NCBI GenBank assembly: GCA_030847615.1
Contig: JAUMIR010000001.1
Span: 66,167,501 to 66,231,500 of the forward strand
From: Gambelia wislizenii
Lineage: Eukaryota > Chordata > Lepidosauria > Squamata > Crotaphytidae
Direction: 5' to 3'
Length of the DNA: 64,000 bases
Of this stretch, positions 56,738 to 64,000 are shown piece by piece. How positions within the stretch are numbered: the stretch's first letter is position 1; every line of letters starts with the position of its first letter. The notes beneath the pieces are model-generated. The model had not been told where the DNA came from. It saw only the letters and a list, made by a program, of their open reading frames with translations, and did not search any database. A program made the translations under genes and the position numbers.

Positions 56738-59700
56738 AGAGAGAAAATATGTCTGGATGCATGTACGACTCTGTGCCTTCAGAGGTAAACCAATTCTAAC
56801 CTCACTAGCAAACTGTAAGGATCTGGATTTATATCCCTTTCCATATATTCATATATAAACCTTACAATCTCCTGACTTGGCTGTTCTGATGAGAAACCAA
56901 AAGTCTTTCTTAGATCATGTACTCAAAAGCTTTATCTGGGGAATAACAACTGACAAAAGGACTAATCCACTTTAAAAATCTTCCAATAAGTTAAGAGTGT
57001 CCTTACACTAAGCCGCACCTTATACATAAAGATGCCAATTTGCAAAAAAGTTTTTTCATACTTCTTCCTCAAAAATACACATCTAATTGTAAATTTTTAC
57101 AATAATACAGCTAAAGGCTGACTTGTGTGGTTTAGTGGTATCATGGAACTCATTGATAAAAATGGCTAGTGCTTATTTCATTTTAACAAACCAACAAAGT
57201 GTAGCTATACAATCTGATCTCTCAGTCTGCATGTCTACGTAACTGCCTTTCACAAGGAAGGAAAATCCTGTAGCTATTGCTTAGTCAGTCTTACCTTTAA
57301 GGATGAAACATCTTTTTGACACTAGAAACAATGTTCATTCTACTGAATGGAAATAACATTGCCTTCAGCAACGACTTTTATATGGCATTCTTGAATAATG
57401 AGGGTATTAGGAGAATATATATGCCAAGATTATGTAGATTAAGACTACCCACCACTGATTTACTGTTTGGAAATATGCACTGTAAGCCTTTGATGCTGAG
57501 CACAATATGTTTAGGGACCCCTTACATGCCTTTAGTTGTTTTAACAAAGGAAAAGGGCTCCTTCACCTCTAGAAATTAAAAGGTACACTTGTAATTACAG
57601 ATTGGCATTGGTAAGGTATTTATTTATCAGTACTGCCATGCGCAAGTAAAATGTTAGTAATATGCTTTCTCAATGAACAGCAATAGGAAATAGTTCCATA
57701 AGGAATATCAATGCATTTTTACACTGAAAACATAGGAAAATATTCAGTTTTCACGGCATTTGTGGTTTCTGGAGGCTGTGACTGCCAGTTAAATTAAGCT
57801 GGAATGTCATTCTTCAGATATGGACATGTACATCTACAATGAATTGGACTGAGAGCAGAACAGACTTTGTACAGGGATCACTAACAGCCAACAGATGGTG
57901 GCAATTTTTCCTGTCATTGCTGACCAGTGCTGGATTTGCAATGGTGACAGAGGTGAAATACTTCACATCCCATTACCAATCCCCTAAGCCATCCTTGTAA
58001 GCCTTGTAAAGACTTTACTACTGCAGAAAACAGTTCAGCTTAGAGCTTTTCGCAATTTCATGCCACTCCAGGAAGTCACTGTAAATCCAATCTTGTTATG
58101 AGAGACTTGCAGTTCACAATTTGAAAACTGAAATGGTACTAGAATCAGAGTTAGTGTCCCATTCACTTTGATTAGCTCAGCTTCAATAAATGTTCACAAG
58201 TTTTAAAAATCTAATTAGTCAAAATTAAAACCAAATCACATAAAGTAACATATGAAAATTCACACTGGAAAGAGCCAATCCAGTTAATGATGAAGTTGGT
58301 AGGATTTCTGTGAACATTATTAAGTATTCCAAGACACTGAGTCAGTGCTGGATTTCAGCTAAGAAAATTGCCTTGAATGTGTTGAAGACAAAAGCTGAAG
58401 GCAGTTTGGCAGATCATGGTCCTAATGTCATGGTTCCTAATGTCACAATATAGGCAGCCCAGTTATATTAGCATTGTTCACCAACAGAATTCTGGCTAAA
58501 ATCAAATTTCTAAGTTTCAAAATCTGAAATTTGTGTCAGAATTAAAAATCAAACTATAGTACCTTAAAACTCCAGTGCTGGTGGGAAGGAGGAGGGTAGT
58601 ATCACTATGACAACTGCAATGATAAATTACAACTTCAACTGTAAAAAACTACAGTAGCCTAGAATTAGTACAACTACTCATGTGTAAGAAAAAGCTGCAG
58701 GTTTCGTATCTGCTCTCACTTGGTAGACTGTTACTTAGATGATGTCTTTATTATTTTAATAGCTAATCTTTTTATCCCCTGAATGTGATACTCAATTAAT
58801 GGTGCATTTATACCATTCATTACCCAGCATGTGAGGCTACATCTCTTGAATACTACCCTACCCAGTACTAGAGATTACCTCTGTCAGAACCTAGACACCT
58901 AGAACTATCTTATAAAAGATTAGACAGCCAGAGTTACAGCATGAAAATTTGCATTCACATTTCTGTTCCTCACTACAGCCGGAAAAATGCATTGGCAATT
59001 AGCAATTCCCCTCACTTCTCCCAGTTCGCAGTGTGAGAAAGCTCAGAACTCATCTTACAAATTGCTCTTTTGAAGATCAAAGGGAAGCTGAATTTGTCTG
59101 TGTATGCGCTAGGTGAGATTGTAATTTAATGGAATTTTCAGGGAAGGTTTGGTGGCATGTTCCTATGACAGCCTGAGGATAGAGGATTCAGGGGAGCTCT
59201 ATGACTCTTCCCTTCTGAGCACATTCCTTGCCTTTAATTGGCACCTCATTAGAAATTAATGAAAATGACATCCTCTGTTCTTCCTGCTCCAGGCACAGCA
59301 CACTACAAAAAGCCCCATCACAATTCATAACACATTCAATTTATATAGCAATGGCTCTTAAGCATTATTTATGAGATGTGAATTTCTTGTCAGCAGTTAA
59401 TAAGCTATACGGAATAGGAAAGAATGGGGTGGAGGGGGGAAGACTGTGAGCATATACAAGAAAATCTCTCAGCAGAAAAGAGACTCCATGTTTGTGTTTC
59501 AAGCACCTTTGCAGTGGCTCTCTTTTCTAGTAAACTGTTCAAGGGTGCCTCTCCCCTGCCCCCAAGTCCTACAATTCTCTTAAATACAGCAGATATCCTA
59601 GAAATTGTAGCCATAGTGTTGCTGCCCCCAGGACATGTTATAAAATACTTCTTAATAACGGATACTCTTTGAGGAGAAATAGAGGATTGCTATAATTGCT

Positions 59701-60093
59701 GAATAATTTTTCTGTGAGTTTCATCACTCCAGTATGAAAAGTATATACTCCAGATAGGGGGTGTCCTATAGCCCCCCCATCTCAAAGAAAAAAGGGGGAT
59801 TATGAGCCAAAGTTGACAAAGGACTGGCACCAAAAGGAATGGGGGGGGGGCCAAGGAGACTAACAATGGAGACTTTGATTCTTCCTTCCTTCACTTTTGC
59901 CACAAACGTGTCATCAGCAGAGCCAAGTTTAGCTCAACATCGGTGCTAGAAGAATTCAAATGGAAGGCTCCCACTGACAGGCATCTCTAGAGCCAAGCTA
60001 CCTCCTGCCACCAAAAGATCCACTTGGATCATGGGTCCTCTGATATTATTAGGATTTAAGACAGAGATGAGGAACTCATGGTTTTCCATATTC
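56738..60093 (-). other. Intronic, no recognised feature
   Basis: AT-rich non-coding. No supported exon on either strand; the longest open frames have no motif. Confidence 0.35.
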
Positions 60094-60213
60094 TTGTTAA
60101 CTGCCATCAAATCAACTTCAACTTATGGTGACTCTATGAATGAGATACCTCCAAGTCACCCTATTATTAACAGCCATGCTCAGGTTTTTCATACTCAGAG
60201 ACATGGCTTCCAC
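60094..60213 (-). mobile_element. BovB LINE 3' end fragment
   Basis: Reverse complement of the BovB tail: TTGTTAACTGCCATCAAATC, AACTTCAACTTATGGTGACT, CCTCCAAGTCACCCTATTAT, matching 4330-4450 reversed. Confidence 0.8.
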
Positions 60214-60380
60214 AGACAGAATAGAGAAGGACAGGATTTCAGGCTTGATGATGTTACAGCCTGGCATCCAAGTCCTCCTGCTATAATCCTGGTGTGCTAT
60301 AAACATATTGCTTGCCACAGTTGATGTGCTAAAACTGCTGACTGGCCATTTATAAGGTGAATGACAAACTACATGGAAAA

Positions 60381-60857
60381 TCTCTCTGGCTTTTCTCCGC
60401 GAACGAAGATTCAGGAAGAACTCATCCCATGCTTTCTGCAAGCGCGCTGATGACTAAAAAGGCCAATCCGAGATACACAAGTCCGGTTGCAGAAAGCACA
60501 GCAGAAAGTCTCCTTGGGTGATGTTTTTGGTTTGTGATTCTTTCTGCGTTGTGGTTTCTCTTCAAGACTTGTTCGGCGTGAGTTCTCAAATAAGACTGCA
60601 GCATTGTGTATAGTGCATCTCCATGCCTCTCGATGTGAGGCCAGAGTGGACCATTGTTGGTGATAAATTTGGCTGAGCCTGAGATGTTGTTTCAGGGAGT
60701 CCTTGTATTGCTTTTTTGGAGCACCCCTCTTACGCTGACCTGTGGCGAGGTCACCGTAGAGTACTATTTTTGGGAGGCGATGGTCCTCCATCCTAGAAAC
60801 GTGCCCTGTCCAGCGCAGCGGTGTTCTCAATATCATGGCCTCAGTGCTGGTGATGCT
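60381..60857 (-). pseudogene. Non-LTR retrotransposon C-terminus with CCHC finger
   Basis: The 141-codon frame encodes MILRTPLRWTGHVSRMED, HRLPKIVLYGDLATGQRKRG, and CAFCNRTCVSRIGLFSHQRA plus C. It is the same family as 28285-29130, with only this domain kept. It is 5'-truncated near 60857 and ends with the family's CTTCGTTCGCGGAGAAAAGC 3' phrase (reversed). The clade is uncertain. Confidence 0.78.
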
Positions 60858-61102
60858 GCACTTATAATTGTAGTTATAACCAAAAGTCTCAGTTTTGTAA
60901 CACAGAACAATTTTTAAAACATAACTACTTCATCGACACTATTTATAAAATTTAAATTTTGAGCCTGGTTGATTGGCTGAAGGCCAGATGTTTGAGAAAC
61001 CCATAGTTGCAAGAGAGGTGTTGGCATTACAGCTAGGGGCCCAGTCTGAATTAAATTTAATACCTCAAGTTAAGAATGCCCTTTTGCTCATAGCATGCAA
61101 TC
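60858..61102 (-). other. Intronic, no recognised feature
   Basis: Short interval between LINE fragment and hAT MITE. Confidence 0.35.
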
Positions 61103-61110
61103 GTTTAGCA

Positions 61111-61436
61111 CAGGAGTGGACAGCCGGCAGCTTTCATGTGCCCCCCCAGACCCCCTGGGGGTAAAAAATGTACCCAGGTGCCCTCTAGAAGGTGTGGGGG
61201 GATTTTTGCCATATTTTTAAGTGGGGAGACCATGGGCCATTTTAGGCCCAGGAAAGGCATTTTTTAAAAACAACAACATGAAAATAAACTTGAAGGGACT
61301 TTTTGTGACCTCCTGTTTTGAAAAAAGGCTTCTCCTGGTGTTGGGGTACATTTGGGGGCAATTGAGGGGGGATTTGGTGGTGGTGGCTCTCCTAGGCAGC
61401 TAAAGTGGCCCCTAACCTCCCACAGTTGCCCACCCG
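61111..61436. mobile_element. hAT MITE
   Basis: Ends CAGGAGTGGACAGCCGG and (reverse complement) CGGGTGGGCAACTGTGGGAG. Flanks GTTTAGCA (61103-61110) and ATTTAGCA (61437-61444) form a 7/8 duplication with central TA. It is a relative of 40013-40416. Confidence 0.85.
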
Positions 61437-61444
61437 ATTTAGCA

Positions 61445-61885
61445 GTATGAACAATCAAACCAAACCAGGAAGCCTCTAATTAACAGTTACTTGGTTTTGT
61501 TCAGACTAGGAAATGGTGGTTAACAGGTTTGGAACAAGCCTGGATGATAAATTAACTTGAAATAAGTGGCTGCCTGACTTGATTACTCCTAACATGAAGG
61601 GAGGACTGCTTACATGGGCAAAAAGCTTGGTTAAATCTTGGTTGATTAAGCTGAGGTCATCCAGACATGGATGTTATCACTGGCATTTTCCAAAGGGTTG
61701 CAGAAAAAAATAAGTAAAAATTCTTTAAGTAACACTGTGATGGCCAACAATTTATTATGGTATAAGATTTCATGGACTATACTCCACTTTATTAAATACA
61801 TGAAATGTCATCCCATGTTGGTACATGGTTATGAGGGGGGATGTGAGAATAAGATCTGAGGAAAATAAAATAAAACTGTGACAAT
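61445..61885 (-). other. Intronic, no recognised feature
   Basis: No exon or named repeat. Confidence 0.35.
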
Positions 61886-61990
61886 TAGAATCATAGAAGG
61901 TATCATAAGGGTCCTGTAGTCCAACTCCTTGCCATACAACTAAAGCACTTCCAAGTGTTCTTCCTAGCTCCAGCAGGAAAGATGGACAGT
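61886..61990 (-). mobile_element. Possible CR1-type 3' end relic
   Basis: TTAGAATCATAGAAGG followed by TCCTGTAGTCCAACTCCTTG, CCATACA resembles the reversed CR1 3' UTR (compare 29690-29770). Highly diverged. Confidence 0.45.
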
Positions 61991-63670
61991 ACACCTTCCT
62001 CCATGTGCTATGCCTACTATAAGAACTAAGTGGGCAGCTTCTCTGTCCTTCTGCCATGGCAAAACCAAGTAAGTGTGGATGAAGCACACTCTTTAATTCT
62101 TTTATCACCCTGGGATGCCTCTCCCAACTAATTAAGGATCTTGCAGACAGTACCTCTGCACTATAAATTTCCCACAGAATTAATAAACATTAGAAGCTAC
62201 ACTGTTTAATTTATTTTCTTTTGTCATTATCCTGGTTCTTTGTCTTGTCTCTAATATTAACTTAATAAATATCTTGTAATTTGGAATGGAAATTTGGAGT
62301 ATGTATATGTAGTGTTTTGTTTTGTTTTTTAAAAACCCAAACAGATCTGAAATATGTTTCTCTTTCCCTGCAATTGACTAGTTTGTAAGCCTCATGACCA
62401 CTTTTACTGGATTTATACTTGGGAAGTAAAAAAACTACGGTAGTTGCCTATGTTGTAGTTGGGAGGGGACATGTGCATAGATTCCAGCTACTTTTTCCTG
62501 CTTCAGATACAGATCAATGCAGAAAAGAACCATGCCTTACCATGATGTAACTTATATTCTAGAAAGATTTTCAACAGGTTTTGCTTAGTTTGTTATTGGT
62601 AGTGGAGCAGTTACTAGAAGTAAAATGTATTACGAAAACCAGAAACTTAACTGCAAATGTAAAAAAGGCACATTTTTGCCCATAGGGATCAGTAATTAAG
62701 AGTGTTTATGTTTACCACATTTCTTTACTAATTTGAATTTAAAAGGCTGTTGATAGGATGATGAGTCAACAGTACAGAATTATGTAAAAATGCAAGTCAA
62801 TTCTCCATTAAAGTTGTAAAAAGAACCCGGAACCAGAAAAGGTGTAATATTCCTAAGGAAAACAATAAAACAACAATAACCACACTTCTTTGGCTGGTAC
62901 TCAGTTTCTGGCTGGTTCACTCAGTCAAACTTTAAGTCATGTATTTTATTGCCCCACAATGATGCTTCATAAGCTTTTAAAACATTAGTTTTTAAAATAT
63001 TCAAGCAGCAAAAGATCTAGCTGCACACAAATAGATATTTTGGCCACAGTCTAATGGTGTATTTCCATATCGAAGGCCAACTGAATAAAGACTTTTCCTC
63101 CTCCAACCTGCTGCAGCCCTCCATGACATCAAAACCCTCCTTCAGAGAGTTTCCCAAGCATCTGAAGTAGGTTTTTAGATTAGAGGGACAGGATTTCACA
63201 GGAGGGATTAATGCTTCTGGCAGAAGCAATGGGATCCAGCAGAAGTATACCACTGATTCTAGCTTCTAAAATATTTGTAGTATCAAAACATCTCAACAGA
63301 TGTGACATGAGGTCCTTCTATGTAGCTTTTAAAACTGAAGAACAACAAGGTCAAAATTATCCTTACTGTAACCATTTACAACACTAGTTCTGTTTATGGT
63401 TTATTTAAAACATAATTTTGATTCCCAAGATAAAGAAAGGTGGACTATAATAACAAAAAAGAGGCATTTAGAACAGGTAATAAATTATTTATGTTAATTT
63501 TTTTCAGTATTTAGTTGGCTTCATTATCTGGGTGAATCAAACAGCAAAATGTAAGTAAGGTTTGCTTATTATCCCCCCTTATATATACCCAACATCTTGC
63601 TGTAGTTGTCATAACCTTGAGCGAAGGTAATGCGTTGATTCTGGATTATATGCACCTGAATTAATTATAA
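61991..63670 (-). other. Intronic, no recognised feature
   Basis: No exon or named repeat. Confidence 0.35.
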
Positions 63671-63835
63671 AACTAAATAAAATCCAAAAAGCAAACCTTG
63701 ATTTTGCCTTTTTTATATAAGGGACACCATTTTACTACACCACTTTATATAATGGGACTTGAGCATCCATGGATTTTCGTATCACGGGGGAGGCGGTCCT
63801 TGAATCAAACTCAAGCACATACCAAGGGCCCGCTG
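63671..63835. mobile_element. Tigger/pogo-like MITE, right part
   Basis: Shares AATCCAAAAAGCAAACCTTG and GGGACTTGAGCATCCATGGA with the copy at 33013. The right end in reverse complement starts CAGCGGGCCCTTGGTATGTG and is followed by TA. The left end is decayed. Confidence 0.7.
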
Positions 63836-63837
63836 TA

Positions 63838-64000
63838 ATACATTTTGGTAGAGAATGTGCTTTCTCTATGACATGGCATCATGAATAAGATTCTGTAAAT
63901 GGGGGTCAACATTGTGCCATTAGGATTATTCTATTACTTGTTCTGGAAAGGGAATCTCATGGATATTTGCATCTCTATTTCCAGAATGAGACCCTCTTAG
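63838..64000 (-). other. Intronic, no recognised feature
   Basis: Nothing recognised to the window end. Confidence 0.35.

Overview
The window is vertebrate nuclear DNA, almost certainly from a squamate reptile and probably an iguanian-type lizard. This is inferred from the repeats: BovB (RTE) LINEs, several CR1 LINEs, tRNA-headed SINEs starting GGAGCCCTGGTGGCGCAGTGG, a DIRS retrotransposon, a Penelope-like element with a GIY-YIG domain, and many hAT-like and Tigger/pogo-like MITEs. There are no bacterial operons, CRISPR arrays or functional tRNA/rRNA genes.

Only one host gene is recognised. The last coding exon of ZFAND3 (AN1-type zinc finger protein 3) lies on the minus strand at 39229-39383, with a strong splice acceptor and the normal stop. 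Its 3' UTR runs toward lower coordinates. Everything above 39384 is probably its last intron, because I found no further ZFAND3 exon up to 64000. Everything below the 3' UTR is probably intergenic or belongs to the neighbouring gene.

Layout. 1-11 kb: a Tigger-like MITE carrying a second, nested MITE; a BovB LINE split by a SINE; a complete SINE; decayed CR1 pieces; a short DIRS-derived element; and a CR1 3' end. 11.7-13.8 kb: a structurally complete Penelope-like insertion (inverted flanking repeats, 13-bp target duplication) and a hAT MITE with a perfect 8-bp target duplication. 16.5-22.3 kb: several MITEs, including a GC-rich 0.9 kb hAT-like element that appears to have inserted into a SINE tail. 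27-31 kb: a BovB end, an unassigned LINE with a CCHC finger, and an antisense CR1. 33-36 kb: Tigger-like MITEs and an old SINE. 39 kb: the ZFAND3 exon. 40-43 kb: hAT and Tigger-like MITEs. 45-48.9 kb: a DIRS retrotransposon (tyrosine recombinase, RNase H, reverse transcriptase, inverted terminal repeats, internal complementary region), interrupted by a Penelope fragment that is itself interrupted by a Tigger-like MITE. 50-51.8 kb: an internally deleted CR1 with both ends and an open ORF1, inserted in a 5S-rRNA-derived repeat with an 8-bp duplication. 55-64 kb: L2-like, BovB, CR1, hAT and Tigger-like relics.

The most informative parts are the nested insertions, which give relative ages, and the architectures of the DIRS, Penelope and chimeric CR1 copies. 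All mobile-element coding regions except the short CR1 ORF1 are visibly broken. Nothing here clearly forms a new functional system.
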